Assembly: GCA_033002965.1 (NCBI GenBank)
Contig: JAURVB010008967.1
Coordinates: 21,981-85,980, forward strand
DNA length: 64,000 bases
Reading direction: 5' to 3'
DNA from: Piper betle
Lineage: Eukaryota > Streptophyta > Magnoliopsida > Piperales > Piperaceae
Below, piece by piece: positions 1 to 13,784 of the stretch (position 1 is its first letter; every line of letters begins with the position of its first letter). The notes beneath the pieces are model-generated. The model saw nothing but the letters and a program-made list of their open reading frames with translations. It searched no databases and was not told the DNA's origin. The position numbers and the translations under genes were made by a program.

Positions 1-1905
1 AACTTTTTTTCTTTTCAGTCATCTTCCGGATGGAATGTGCATAAATTATGTTTAATTTGAACACTAAATACATTGAAGATGTACTGATTTTTTTATAAAT
101 TATATACACGATTCTTAACTTAAATCTTCGTTGTACGTTTTCAATGGACCATGTCACACGTAGTGATCCAAAGCTCATTTGTGCTGAAAAAAACAGCCCT
201 TTTTTTCATCGGGAAGAAATTATAATTAATTTTTCGAAGCTATCAGACCCAAGTATGATGCACGTTCCATTGCGGCACAAGATAAGCGTGTTTCAACTTT
301 CATATGCGTTCAACGTTATACTGGAAAGAGAAACTTTGTTTGAGAAATAAATAAATAAATGCGTTTGTTGTTGATATTACAATGCATTGCGTAATTAAAT
401 GTATCGAACAAGTAATAAAATGATGATTGAATATTATTCCCACAAATATTGGATGCCTTAGCCTTATCTATTACTTTAAGTGATTGATTTAACTACTTAA
501 TTAACGAAATTATAAAAACACGAATCAACAAAACAAGATAACAATAAATAGTAAAGAATCTAAACTATCTCAATAAGATATTGAGTCAATGACATAAAAT
601 TAGTAACAACAAATATTTAATATATTAACATAGATAATTGATGAGTCAAATTAATACAATATTTTCAATTAAATGATAAACCTGAAATGTACAATTTGAC
701 CTAGTAAATAAGTAATATAACTTTGTTATATTGATCAAATTACAACGTGATTGGACTTGATGTTGATGGAAATAAGTTTAATTATAATGGGCTTCTTCAT
801 CTTATTACAACCTACTGCCTTGATATCATTTCACAATCCTTAGAAATCAAAACTAAATTGGTGCATTATGATAAACTCTCTTATGTAAATATCTATGATT
901 ATAATGCATTCCTATAGTTAAAGTCATAAACTACTTCATTTATTGGCATCATCGATCCACCTATTCCTAGATTTAGACCGAATCTCTTAATCATACAAAA
1001 AGTTAACTACTTCCTCTAAATATTAAGAAGGGGTACGAAGTAATCAACTCACAACTAATCATAAAGAGATAAAGAGTTATAAAGCTATATTACATATTAA
1101 CTAAGATCAATTTTTCATCCTAGATGAATACAAAATTACTTTATCAAAGATTCACAAAGCATCAATAAACACAACAAGAAAACAACACGAGAAAAAGAAC
1201 AAGAAATAGATAATTCAAATTTGATTCATTGATGCCCAAACATGGATCTTCTCTCCCTATGCTTGCTTTCTTGTAGCTTGATTCCACGACTTCTTCTTCT
1301 CAAACTCTTGGAGTTTCTTCCTCCTATAAATTAAAACGTGAAGAACTTAAGACTCCAAGGTCTGGAAGAAGATGTAAGTGAAGAAGGCAGCTCATTTCCA
1401 TGTGATTGAAGATGTATATTTATAATAAGTTTGGAGTAGGTAGCTTCTTGGTAATTTTTTTAACTTGGCATTTTCCATGAAGGTTCCTCACTGTAAAAGT
1501 ACTTTGTGTTGTCCAAGTGATGATTGCCCACATGTGTAGATTGATTCTAAATTGTGTATCAAGGTGCTCAACCATTGGCTTAAAGTTGTAGCCTGCCCAA
1601 TTAGATAGAATTGTTCATTGGTGGGAAGCAAGTGGAGAAATGTGTAGGGTTGCAAGACTGATGTTAAGTGTTTAAAGTATATAATATTTACCATGTTTTT
1701 AATGCGATTTTGTACATCCTGGTCATAAACAGTATTAATTAGGTAATAGTTTACTTTGTTTTTTAGTTAATTAATATTTTATTAGATATGCTTAATTTTG
1801 GAGTTTTAATGTAGAAAAAGATTAAACAAATTATGCTTAGGAATTTAAAGGTCATGATACTTGGCCCCACCCAATGGTTACTACAAGGAGTTCACAAAAC
1901 TCAAA
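1..1905. other. AT-rich stretch without a recognisable gene
   Basis: All six frames are full of stops and no open frame above 68 codons appears. No domain, RNA gene or intact repeat boundary is recognised. The segment at about 1230-1400 has a mixed composition that resembles transcribed untranslated sequence and may be internal sequence of the copia-type element whose LTR starts at 1915. That link is inferred from position only. Confidence 0.5.
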
Positions 1906-2960
1906 TGAGGGGAGTGTTGATGGTTTTGGGGTGAAGCTTAGTTGGGCAAGTCGAGGAGTTACAAACTGGTTTGGAAACCAAAATTAATTAGACTACGTTG
2001 ATTTGTAAACACATTCCTTAAATTCATGTATCTAATGACTATCCCATCTTCTATATAAAGGGGTAGTCATTTATTATTTAGAATATCTTAACTTTTGGCT
2101 TAGGAGTTTAGTGAATTTAAGTAGTTCTAGTTATTATAATTTTTAGTACTTTTACAATATAAGTTCATTTTTTTTCATCATGTTCTTTATTTTTATTATG
2201 GAGTAGTCTTTTATTTCGTTTTAGAGAAGAATAGAACATAACTTGATTTAATTGAATTCATTTTAATCTCTTACTCTTTTTCAATCTCTTATTCTTTATT
2301 CAATTGAATTGTTTAAATTATCATGTTTTTAATGCTAAGAATAAATTGATCATCTATTACTTAAATCATGAGGTTTAATTAGATTTTTAGATCATGAGGT
2401 TTAATTAGATTTCGAGAGAAATCAGTTAGATTAGTCATTAATAATTTATCATACGATGAGTTTTTTATCATTAATAATTTATCATACGATGAGTCTTTTA
2501 ACTTATTTGTTGTTGTGGTCGGAAAATATATAATACCGTATGCGATTGTATGGTAAATCTTAATGCATTATTTTATTGATTAATCGATTGTAAGACAAAT
2601 TTTAATGCATTATTTTCTTGATTAATCAATTATCACCGGGAGGTAGAAATTGAGGCAAAATAATAAATGCATGAAGGAGCAGAAGCCACCATGTCATATA
2701 ATTATCCTAGATCGACAATTCGAAGGAATAAAAGATAAGAGTAAGATGTGAGATGTCATATAATTATCCTATATCGATAAACCGAGGGAATAGAAGATAA
2801 AAGCAAGATGTGAGAAGATTAATTTCATGTTAAAGGAAATTCGACTCTAGAATAAATTTTATCTAAAATTAAAAATCTCTTTTTGTTATTGTTTTGCTCT
2901 TAGTTCTATTTTCTACTATTAACGTAAGTAAATTTATCTCTTTGTGGGACAATACGTGAA
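1906..2960 (+). mobile_element. Probable Ty1-copia-type 3' LTR (start supported, end uncertain)
   Basis: A purine tract TGAGGGGAG (1906-1914) runs straight into TGTTGATGG at 1915. This is the usual arrangement of polypurine tract followed by the TG start of a 3' LTR in plant copia elements. A TATA box (TATATAAA, 2052-2059) lies about 137 bp inside, where an LTR promoter is expected. The right end is not fixed: no clear CA end with a target duplication was found, and 2960 is a guess from the change in composition. No recognisable pol coding sequence precedes the tract, so a relic or another kind of repeat remains possible. Confidence 0.35.
2365..2815. repeat. Chain of four adjacent two-copy tandem duplications
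   Basis: Four different short segments are each present twice in tandem, one after the other. ATCATGAGGTTTAATTAG starts at 2365 and 2391 (period 26). TCATTAATAATTTATC starts at 2435 and 2468 (period 33). A segment with TAATGCATTATTTT starts at 2542 and 2584 (period 42). A segment starting ATGTCATATAATTATCCT lies at 2691 and 2753 (period 62). The first two pairs are almost identical and the last two have diverged more. Confidence 0.8.
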
Positions 2961-5900
2961 AATTTCTGCACATGTCAATTGTTTGAATAACTTCAATGAC
3001 GTATAAGTATACACGGTCAAAACAAGTATATATCTCTTTGAGTTGATTGTCACTTATGTGTGTTTAGGCAAACTATATTTTTACAGGAAACATTATAATT
3101 ACATCAGAATAAATCAAAATTTATAGGATTTTGTGTAGATGTCGCTATCATCTACTTATGAGTCTTCTTCCTCTATAGTGGGGAGCATATGATTAGGATT
3201 CACCTACTTGTTTATGATCCAGATTTCATACTTCCTTCCAAATGACAAAATATTAACTCAAAATTATATTCAAATTTGCTCATAATTCATATTTTGTCAA
3301 TACTCTTAGAAACTCTTATATCTTAGCATAATTGATAAGGAAAATGAGTTAGAGTGCGTGAATATTAACGACATAATAACTTTATTGAAAAGTTATTCGC
3401 ATTCTTCTAGAATGGATTAATGAGTTCAACTTGTGACACAACGTTGTTGCTTTGGACAAAAAAGTACATGGTCTTCTTTTTGCCCATCTTTTATTTTGAT
3501 CATTCTTACATATACCACTAGGCAAAGATATCACGTCATATGCGATTTATGTCATAGATAAATTTTAATTTTATAAATAAACTCAAATTGAATAATGAAA
3601 TAGGTTATAATAATTTTATATCTTAAATATAGATTTTGATTGATTTTAAAAATAAATCATAATTAAATAAGAAGATAAATTATAATAATTTAATTTATTA
3701 TCTATTATACTTTTGTTGTATTTTGATTGGTTAAATCTCTCACTTTTAATCAACTATTTTTAATCAAAAGTCAGAATTAAATTCCATTTTTATTAATAAT
3801 TAGGTTAGATACCATACATGACTTTTATTAGAGATAAACTTTAATTTTATAGATAGTTATTGTTAAATAATGAGATATACAATAATAATATTATATTGTA
3901 GAAATAGTTTCTAATTTGCTTTGACTTTTAAGATAGATCCTAATTAAATGTGAAGATATATTAAAATAATTATTTTTTTATTGTATATTGATTGGTCAAA
4001 ACGCCTATTTTTAATTAGAGGTTGGTATTTAATTCTCATATTATTATTAATTAATATATAAGTATAGATAAGAATAGATTATTTGTTTTTTTACTAGAAA
4101 ATAACGATTTATCCATGTCCCATCAAATCATCACCGTTAGACGTTCACCCCACATATTGTAATGTAGCAACCATACCAGATTTTTAGATGGAAATGAAGT
4201 ATATCCGGTTCAGGTGGAGTTGGGTTGAACCTAATTCAAAATTAGAAATAAAATATTTTTTCTCATTAATATTTTATTAAATTTCAATTAAAATAATACC
4301 AATTTTCTTTTAAAAAAATTGGATTTTCGTAAAATTCATATTAAAAAACAAGTATCGATTAAAATTGTAGACAAATTTAAACCGTAGCGGTTTTAAAGAA
4401 GGTAAGCAATATATTGGGTAGATTCGGTGGAACGATAGGGTATTTAAAACTATATTATAAATATTTTTGTAACGCATCATAATATATAGATATTAGTACG
4501 CATTCATCTTTTCGTGACTCCTGACAAGTATATATACGTTCAAATATTAGAAAACATTATTATACATTATCAACCCCCTATATTACATTAAAGTGTTAAG
4601 AGTGTTTTTTACTCTTATCGTTTTTTAGCCTTACAATTATATTTTTATTAAAATTAAATACATATTTATTATTTTTATTTTAAAATAATATAATAATAAT
4701 TTTAAAAATTATATATATTTTTAATATTTATTATTATTAAGTTTCAAATATACCAGTGCATCGAACGACTCTTTGACTAGTTATTATAATAACATACTCC
4801 CTTTGTTAAAATTTTATAAGACAGCCAACAGCAGTAGACGACACGAAAAATCGTTACCGCTATTAGGCTTTAGAAATCATTCTGTCTACTGTGCTACAAA
4901 GTGAGGAGGCTTTTCTTCTTCGCTGAGCTCTCTCCCTTTAAACATTGCCACATGAGCTCTCTCCCTCTCTCAAAAAAAGATAAAAGAAAAAAAACTTGAG
5001 ATGGCAATAAAGTATCAACAATCTTCATTATTATGAAAAATCGTAATTTTAATTTGAAAATATTTTTTTTGAAATAAACAATTGGAAAAATTCCCTTTTT
5101 CTAAATGTTAAAGTTTTTCTATTTTGTAATTTGATATGGCATAAATGTCTTACTTAATTGATTCATTAATTTTCAAAAACCCAATAATCCAATGCCAATA
5201 TTACAGCCTGCAGTTATATGCAAAAAAAGTCATGCTCCTGGGTGAAAAGATAATTTGATAATCTTAATAATTTGATCCAATAAAATGAGTGTTCATAGAT
5301 AAAATGATGTTCAATAATTTTAATTTTATTATTTTGCCTTCTCATGTACATTAACATCAAAAATTGAAAATCTTTATGTATAAATGCTGACATCTTCCAC
5401 TACGCGCTGGAGCCGGTAATTTGAGCCGCACCTTGCTAGGTAGATAGATGCCAATGTGCTTCACACCTAGGCCAAGACTAAAAATTCTTCGTTAGACAAA
5501 CCTTCACATCATATATATGATCATATTAATATCATTGACCTTCTTTACTCGAATCGTGTTTAACAGTATGTATAAACTACTACTAGCAAATATATAGTGC
5601 ATAGCCAGCATAGAATATAATGGGCATTTTTTCAACAAGCTAAGAGTACCCAAAATCATTTTGTCCACTGAAAAAAATGGCAGAGAAGATACTTCCAAGG
5701 AAAGTATCAGATGAGTGGATATTTCGCTGATTCATTCTAGTCATATTGCTACAGCAAGATTTTGTAATCATATTGTTGTCTAGAGGATGGGAAGAAATTT
5801 AAGAGATGAAGTGACCAGAGCAAGAATATTAGCATCTTGGTGAGGCATGGATTGGGTAGACATTTCAATTGGAGAAAGAAACAAGAAGCTATTGGTGGAC

Positions 5901-6414
5901 TTCATACCGTAAGATATAGTAATCAAATAGGTTGATCAAAATTCTAGGACAGATTTTGTTCACACATGAATACTGAGAAGGAAACCTTCACTGTTTACAC
6001 CATATTAGGTTGACCCAACAAGGACAAGATCCTCCTTAGTTATATTCTTGAACCCCAAAACAGGAGCAGCTCTATCTATAGGACAAGAACCAAAGGTCGG
6101 AGAAGGGACATGAAGGCGAATATATTTAGGGAGACAAATATATAATTAAGGGGACGTTTGAGACCATCAATATTATATTTCTTGCATGGATATTATATGA
6201 GAATCAAGATCGATGTGAGTGTGACCTTTTAATAGTTACGTAATTTTGTGGGTCTAAAATCTTGGCCGTAGATCTCCGAAATCATCCCACATGTGAACCC
6301 CTGGCAGAACTAATGGGCGTTAAAAATACAATATAAATCTTGTGAAATTTAGAAATGTAAGATCCAATGCTTTTATTTCCAATTTAGTTTCACGTCTAAT
6401 AATTAGTAATATAA
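2961..6414. other. AT-rich intergenic stretch without a recognisable gene
   Basis: No gene is supported. It contains a degenerate 280-bp tandem duplication (listed separately). At 4925-4965 the string TGAGCTCTCTCCCT occurs twice. At about 5390-6310 the composition is more balanced, but neither strand gives a frame above 64 codons or a domain I recognise. Confidence 0.6.
3526..4060. repeat. Degenerate tandem duplication, period about 280 bp
   Basis: Two head-to-tail copies begin at about 3526 (AGATATCACG) and 3806 (AGATACCATA). Shared blocks in the same order include AGATAAA(C/T)TTTAATTTTATA, a TAATAATTTTAT-like block, GATTGGT(C/T)AAA and a terminal TTATTAAT block. They differ at many positions, so the duplication is old. 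No coding content is seen. Confidence 0.6.
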
Positions 6415-9400
6415 TATAAAACTCATGACCCGAGTCAGAGATTTAAAGTTAAAACCGGTTAGTTCGACCGTTATTTCAGTGATCAATTTCAAAATACACG
6501 TGCTGAACTATAAGGGTCATGTGTACCCAATTATATAATGATAATGTTAGTAGGGTAGCATCAAAATAAGTTGTTAGAATATATAAGAGTACACCCAATT
6601 TTTTTTATTTGGAGTGGATTGTATAATTAAAATTAGGTCATTTATTGCGTTAGGATGCATTAATTATTATTTTTTGGTGGCTTAGCAGGCTTAGAACATG
6701 TCATTCGAGTTACGACACTACTATTTCATTTTGTTATATTTTATTTTGTATTTTTTAAAATTTATTTATTATTTTTACATGATCGAGAGTGAGTCAAATT
6801 TTAATTATAAAACTACCCTTATGTGTTTTATTTCTTCCCGACCTTTCTCCTCACCCTTGCATCACCATCTACACCTAACACCTCCACCTATTCTCCTCCT
6901 CAACCCTGTCGACCCCCTCCTCCCTGTCTCATCGCTGGCCACCACTTTGCCGCCATCGCTCACCCTCCCCTTCCCTTCCTCTCCCCTTCTTCTTCCTCCA
7001 TACTTTGTCCGCCGCTGCCCCTGCCGTTTCTTTGTTGTCGCCGCTTCCCTCACTGTCAGCAAGCCTCCCTCCCTGACCAAGCCTTTCCTCTTCCCCTCCC
7101 CTTCCTTCTACCCTTCTTCCTCCTCCTACCCTGTTAGCCGACCACCTTGCTTGCTTTTGGTCGCCGTTGTCAGCATGCCGCCGCCGCCGCTTCGCCACTA
7201 TCCAACCAATCACCCCTCCCACTGACCGACCTTTCCCTTTCCCTTCCCTTGCCCCTACCTAGCACACCCCTTCCTACCTTTTCCTTAGCCGACCCCTTAG
7301 TCACCGCCAGCAATGGCAATTCACCACCTTCACCAACCAATTTCTGGCTAGTCGGCCAAACCACCTACCACACCTAACCCTAGTCCTAGCCCTCCTCCTT
7401 GCCGTGCGGCAACCACCGCCAACCCTTGGCAACTGTCAGTAGCTGCGACTATCATCATTGTTGCCAATTTCATTTCGAATCATTATGAGACATTTTATGC
7501 CTCTCAAATTTTAGATTTTTAATTTATTTTGATCATTATGCCTATCTTCCATAATTTTATGAATTTTCAAGTTTTGTTAATATGTTAATTTTGTAAATAG
7601 TGATAATTATTTGTTAATTAATGAATTTCTTTATGTAGTTAAGAATTGATAGGGATTAATGACAATTTGAACTATTTGAGTATGAAATTAAATATGTTAT
7701 AGATGAAATTTAAAATTGTGGAGTAGGTATTAAATTTATAATTGTATAAGTTAATTAGAAAGTTAATTCAGAATGAGGATTGACATGAGATGATGGTAAG
7801 CTTAGAAATTATGATGTAGTCACCTAGTTAAAAGTAATGATAAGAAGATTTTAAATTATTAATTGCTAAATTAATTTATTTGTTGATTATTTGATATTGA
7901 TGTTAATGGTTATAGTATTCATGGTGTGACACCCTGATTACGATTCACCTAAGAACCAGATCAGAAATGTCGTGATCGAGTCGAATCATGTCTAAAGCAA
8001 CAGTTTATAAGATTTGATCAATTACATAGATCGAAATAACCCGCTTGGCGTCAAGAGAAAGGAAGTCATCACTAAATATGTGTAAAAAACACATCAAATA
8101 TAAGTAAAAGTTTCAAAGAAAATAACTCTGATTAACTAAGTGTGTATAGCGTTTATCTGTCTTTCACCAAAGTAGACTTAGAATCACAAAACCTACATAT
8201 ATAGTATAAAAAATGTTAGTAACGAGTGGTCTAGCCAGTTAAAAGAAAACATTTATATACTCCTTCATAGAATCTCTCATAAGGGCATTAATTAAAAGTC
8301 GTTGACCTCGCGTAACAGTGTCCCATTTCTTACTCATCTCATACATTGTCAATTTTAAATACTATCCCTTATGGGGGAACATCAATTTCTTTTCTTTCAT
8401 CCCTCTATAGCCTCCATATCATTCCTGGCTATGAGTACAGAGGCCAAGTACACTCAGGCGTGCACCTTCAGTACCCTTTAAAACCACAAAGTCTAGACAT
8501 GCACCGCATTGCAGTACGCATAAACCTATACACTTCTCTGAGTTTGAAGAACTTAAAGGCAGAGTTTTTAGAATCCCTTGGGAATGGAACGAACGCTCAC
8601 CAAATCCAAAGCCCGCTTTGATTAACATGCACTCTATCTCAAAGCGCAGTTGTCGGTTTCCCGCTATCTCACCTCTCACTGAAAAACTCAAGGAAATCAT
8701 ATATAGTCCTGGGAAGGGATTTATATAATAAGCCCACAGGGAACTTGCGGGGACCTTATTTTTTAAATCAGACTCAAGGGGTCACATCCTTGAGAGTTAT
8801 TAATCAAACAAGTAACATACGTCTAAATGACCTGTATTAAGTGAGGTCCAATAAAACAACCACTTAGCATGTCATGCAATAAGAAAATCAAATCAACAAT
8901 AGAATATAGTGGTAAAAAGTTAGAAGAGTCCTAATGGACTTTTGGTCCAAGCTCCAAGCATGTTGTCTCATCTACAGAGAATTCGAACTTTGAAATCTAC
9001 ATCGAAATCCACTACTAAGTAAAATACTGGCATCTCTATATGATGCATGCTCGTGGTGTGCGCTTATATTATCAATACATCCTAATAAATAGGACAATAC
9101 TAAATAAACCTACAACTAAACATCTGACACTCAAATCGAGACATAATAAAGGAAATAACTAATTACAAATAATAAATAAATTACTCCTGAATAAATAGAT
9201 AAATAATAAATACATGAAAATAATAAATACTTTAATCATAAAATAATAATATCATATACTATATAAATACACGTTTAAACACTAGTAAATATCACATATA
9301 CTTGTATTAGTAAGCATATAAATAATTAAATAAATAAATATATAATCGTTTAATAATAAATAAATAAATAGTTAATTTTAATTAATCATGAATAATAATA

Positions 9401-12352
9401 ATATCATAGTCATCTAACACGGAATACGTAATTAAATACAAATAAATAATAACATACACGCAACAAACAAATAGATAAATAATTAAATAAAGTTTAGTAA
9501 ACATGAATAAGATTAATATTAATAAGTAAATACATCAATAATAATAACAAACAATCGTATAAGCATCCATCATATACAACAAACATAGAAATAAAAAGAA
9601 ATAAACAATAATGAATAATAAATAAATAAATAAATAAACATCCATGACATCAAAATATGCTAAATAAGATGAATATGTATCTAAACACTAATAACAATCA
9701 TATAAACACTTCACCGGAAAATGCCGACGGTGACACTACTGGGTTTGCTACCAATCAGGATCGATGGCCAAGGTGACAAGGATCATGGTGGTGGTGGCGA
9801 TTGGCGGAGTCTGGTCGGCTACTTGCCGGAAGACTGCCAGAAAGGGGGTGAAATCGCAGCCATGGCGGTGGTCATGGACACTCTCTAAATGAAGATCTCA
9901 ATGAAGGTAATCAATCTAGATGGTCAGATTGGCCAAAGGTGGCTCGTCGGCGCTAGAAAACTACTCGAACGGGTGGTGACGGTGGTGGAAACCGACTACA
10001 AAAGTACTGTCACCTGCGGCGACTGTAGCAGCGCCGGTGGTCATGAGAGCTATGGATGGAAAGCCTGTCGTGAAGCGGTCCTAGGGTGCCAATCTGGTGG
10101 TCAGGGGTGGTTCGGAGACTCGCCAGGTGCGAGCCGAAGTGACGACAGTGCTAGGGTGGAAATCATCTACAATGTGAGAAAATTTTTGGAAATCAATGGG
10201 AGAAAGCTAGGGTTGGTGTGGACGGCTTTAATCTTACCACATAGCATGATCTACACGTCTGACAACTCGTGATCTAGTGGGGCACACCTATGCATATATA
10301 CAATATCCATATGGTTGGAAAGTTTGGATCAAGACTGTTTAAAACCAAAACTAACTCGAGTCCCAATTGACTCTATAAGCGGGAATCGAGGCAAAAAGGC
10401 TAAATGAGCCTCAAACCCTCAACTCAATAGGGTGAAAACCTACACAATCCGATGTTCTAAAATCCTTATGATGCATGCAAATGAGATACTCTGAAAATCT
10501 TGAAGAGATGCTAAATGCCGCAATGACCTAGATCTAGGCCTAAAACCCTAGCTAACTCATAAAAATCTTATCTATTCCTCATACATACATTGATAATTCA
10601 TGCACTGTTGTAGCCTAATTCAAGTTATCATCTGCAGGTCGAGAATACTCAACCACCATAACATGCTCATATGGCCATCTGGGCCTATACTCATAGTTTG
10701 AAAACTGGTCTAGCCCGAGCTTGTTTGAACTGACTCAAGACTTGCTTGAACCAAGCAAAATTACAAGCAGGTAAAACCCTAGCCCAAAGCTGGGTTTTAC
10801 ACATGATCATACACCATGCGTCATATCATTCATGAATCGTATGGGTGTATATAGGTGTTATTGTTTAGTTTTGTTGTGTAGGTTTGGTGTAGGAGCTCCT
10901 TGCTTAAGTGCATGGCCTCACTTGGAGCTTCTATTAGGTCTACTTAAGATTCGTTCCTTACTTTTCACTTTACTCTATTGTTTACTACAGAATGGGTTAA
11001 GTGGTATTTTGTTAGATCTCATTTAACACGGGTCATTTAGGTGGCTCTTTTCCCGATTAATAATCCTTGAGGTTGAGATCCCTTGAGTCTATTTTCAAAA
11101 ACAAAAATCCAACACAACCTTTGAGCCTATAATATTAAATTCCTTCCCAGACCTATATATAATTTTATTGAGTTTTTAGTGATGAGAGATGGTGAAACCA
11201 ACTTGCACATACCATGAAAAGGTGCACGTGCTACTCACAGCGGGCTCTGAATTAGTAAGAGGGTTGTTCCATTCTTGAGAGATCCTGACAACTCCTCATT
11301 TTGAATTTCCTCACACCCGAAAAAACGTGGAGGTTTATAAGTACTGTTTAGTACAACGCATGTTTGGAGATGTGGTTCATAGGGTATTGAAGCTGATTGC
11401 CTGAGAGTACTCGACCTTCATGCTCAGGTCCAAGAGAAATATGGAGGAAAGGAGAGGACTTAGGGCATACTAGTAGTTCCATAGGACATAAAAAATAACA
11501 TGAGAAAAGTGTTGAAATAGGCATCAGTAGACCAATCAGCTCAAGATGCTATTATGTCCGTGACCCAATGGCTCCCCAGTAGATGCCCTTATGAGAACTT
11601 AACAGAAGATATATGTAGTTTCCTTCAAAATGAGAGTTAGTTCTCATTTTCCAATTTATTTTAGTTATTTCTCGACAAGAAACACTCGTTAGTAACATTT
11701 TCTTACATATATATGTAAGTAAGAAACAAGAGTTTGATATACATTGATGGAAGAGCCGTAACTGTTATGTGCACCCACAAACCTGATGCGATATGTGTTT
11801 GTTCTAATATACAATTTTAGTTATGATGTATTATGATGTGACATATTTTATTGTATTGAGATGACTTAAAACTATTGAAATGTTGTGAAATGTGATAAAT
11901 GAGATTAGCAAAATGGGTCAAGACCTAATTTATGAATATGACAATGATAAGATAAACAAATAAATAGGTCAAGACCCAGTTGATGTAAAAGAATTTGTCG
12001 ATATAACTTTAGTTATGTAATGAATAATTTGGATGGTGTGATATATGTTTATATATTGTTGTTTTAACAGATTGAGTACTTATTACACTTTTAGGGGACA
12101 CTCATTCTATTTTATTTTAGAAATTTTATTGATTTTATCGTGATTGTTTTTTAATGTGAATTGTCTATCATATCATTCACTTAGTAAACTGTTAGGGTTC
12201 TTTGCATCTCATGCATGCATAACGATATTTATCTTTCATCTTTAGACATTGAAAGTAGATCCATTCGGGTTAGGTTCAGGTTGACCGACTTATTCGGGTG
12301 ATGAGTAATATTCTGGTTTGGTTCACGAGTGAGCTGGATTTGGGGTGGTACA
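6415..12352 (+). mobile_element. Solo LTR B, plus orientation, split by solo LTR A
   Basis: This copy is the reverse complement of the other LTRs of its family here. Its right end, read on the minus strand, starts TGTACCACCCCAAATCC, matching TGTAACACCCCAAATCC of the complete element. Its left end (6415) reads TATAAAACTC and is followed by the family's GGTT(A)GTTCGACCGTTAT block. In between lie the GC-rich block (6850-7450, here pyrimidine-rich), the AT-rich middle, and at 11040-11460 the TCCTGACAACTC and GCGGGCTCTG blocks. Subtracting the nested copy (7925-10801 plus 5 bp) leaves about 3056 bp, the same as the family's LTR length. Flanks TATAA and CGTAA share only 3 of 5 bases, so any target duplication has decayed. 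Confidence 0.75.
7925..10801 (-). mobile_element. Solo LTR A (TGTGACACCC...TTTTACA), inserted in LTR B
   Basis: It starts TGTGACACCCTGATTACG at 7925 and ends GGGTTTTACA at 10801, 2877 bp. The flanks are CATGG (7920-7924) and CATGA (10802-10806), a 5-bp target duplication with one mismatch. The nearest relative in the window is LTR F (53933-59709), with the same start and the same AATAAATA-rich middle. Orientation is set by comparison with the complete element, whose primer site places its coding sense on the minus strand. Nothing internal to a retrotransposon adjoins it, so it is a solo LTR left by LTR-LTR recombination. The short open frame at 9889-10272 lies in the GC-richer part and has no recognisable domain. 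Confidence 0.85.
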
Positions 12353-12555
12353 CGTAAGATCCAATATATTCATTCGAGTATGATTATAGATCTTCAACTT
12401 CACTAAAATATTTTTAAAAAATGATTGAAACCCATCATTTTACACTTGGGTTGGGTCATTGAAAATGATAACAAAGTCCACTTGAGATCATATTTGAGGA
12501 TGTAGTAAAATTTTCCATTGGCGGGTAGGTTGTGATATTTTAAAATTAATTGTAA
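12353..12555. other. Spacer between LTR B and LTR C
   Basis: About 200 bp of unclassified sequence. It begins CGTAAGATCC directly after LTR B. The sequence directly after LTR C (25306) begins CGTGAGATCT, which is similar. No gene is seen. Confidence 0.4.
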
Positions 12556-13784
12556 TGTAACACCCCAATTTGGTTCACCCGCGAACCGGAGCGGAAATTC
12601 TACCCGTGACCGAACCATTTACTAATCTACTTAATTTGGTCAAACCAACCTGGATCTACCTTCAACATCTCAAGATGGTGATGCAACACTAAATGCATGG
12701 ATAAGATGTTTAGGCTTTAATGTTGTTCTAGATGAATGCTATGATATGCCATCCATATTCAAAACAAAGCAAACTGTTAAAAATTCAAAAAAAAATAACG
12801 ATTTTTAAACAAAATAGATAGAGTTTCTCCTCCAAGTGTAATTAGGAACACCCTGTCAACAACAAACAATATATATACATAACAATAAAAACGTCAAACA
12901 TTGATGAAGCATTATATCTTTCACACAACATTCACATTATTATCATTTTCATTTTTCTGAGTCGGGTCTTGACCCCATTAGCTCATCCTGTTCAGTTCTA
13001 TTCATGATAGTCAACACACATAGATCATATCATAGTTTCACCTCCAAACATTTCCTGCAATCAAACATTATACCATTTTATTCATCATAATTCACAACAA
13101 ATCACACCACAATTTTCATTCCATCTCGGCAGATACATGTGCGCATGTTGCATCGTTGCTCCTCCATAATCCCAAACAATGCTCAATCAATCAAGTTTTT
13201 CACCTAAATATATAATACGAAAAAGTCACTCATAAGTGTTGTTGATCTAGAAATAACTAAATAATCAAACTGGCAAATGAGAGATGGATTCTCATATTAA
13301 ATCAAATCAATCATATACTCTTCTGCATTAGAATCATTCATAAGAGCACTAATCAGGAGCCACAAGCCTCAACTTGAACAGCATCCCATTCTGACTTGTC
13401 TTATACTTCGGCATTTTCATACTATCTCACGCTCGGGAAATCCATTCTACTAAGGCCCTCTACATCCTCTATATAACTCTTGGCTCTGAGCACAATGGCC
13501 GAGTACTCTCAAACTGGCACCTTCACTGCCCTTTTAATCTGCAAGTCTAAGCATGCACTACATAGTAGTACTCGTAATCCTCCATACTTCTTTGGGTTAG
13601 AAAAACTAAAAATGTAGAGTTTTCAGGATCCCTCAGGAATGGAACGGTCCGCTCACCAATCCAGAGCCCGCTTTGACTGGCACATACACCACTCACCCTA
13701 CATGAGAGTCAAATTTCCCCTTGTCTCACATCTCAGTGGAAACGATAAAACCATATATACATATGTTGGGGGGATTATAATATA

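Noticed and set aside
144..350. 68-codon frame near the window start
   Set aside because: Short, no family resemblance, in AT-rich sequence where such frames occur by chance.
6698..7377. Proline- and serine-rich frames on both strands
   Set aside because: They lie inside the GC-rich block of solo LTR B and overlap one another on both strands.
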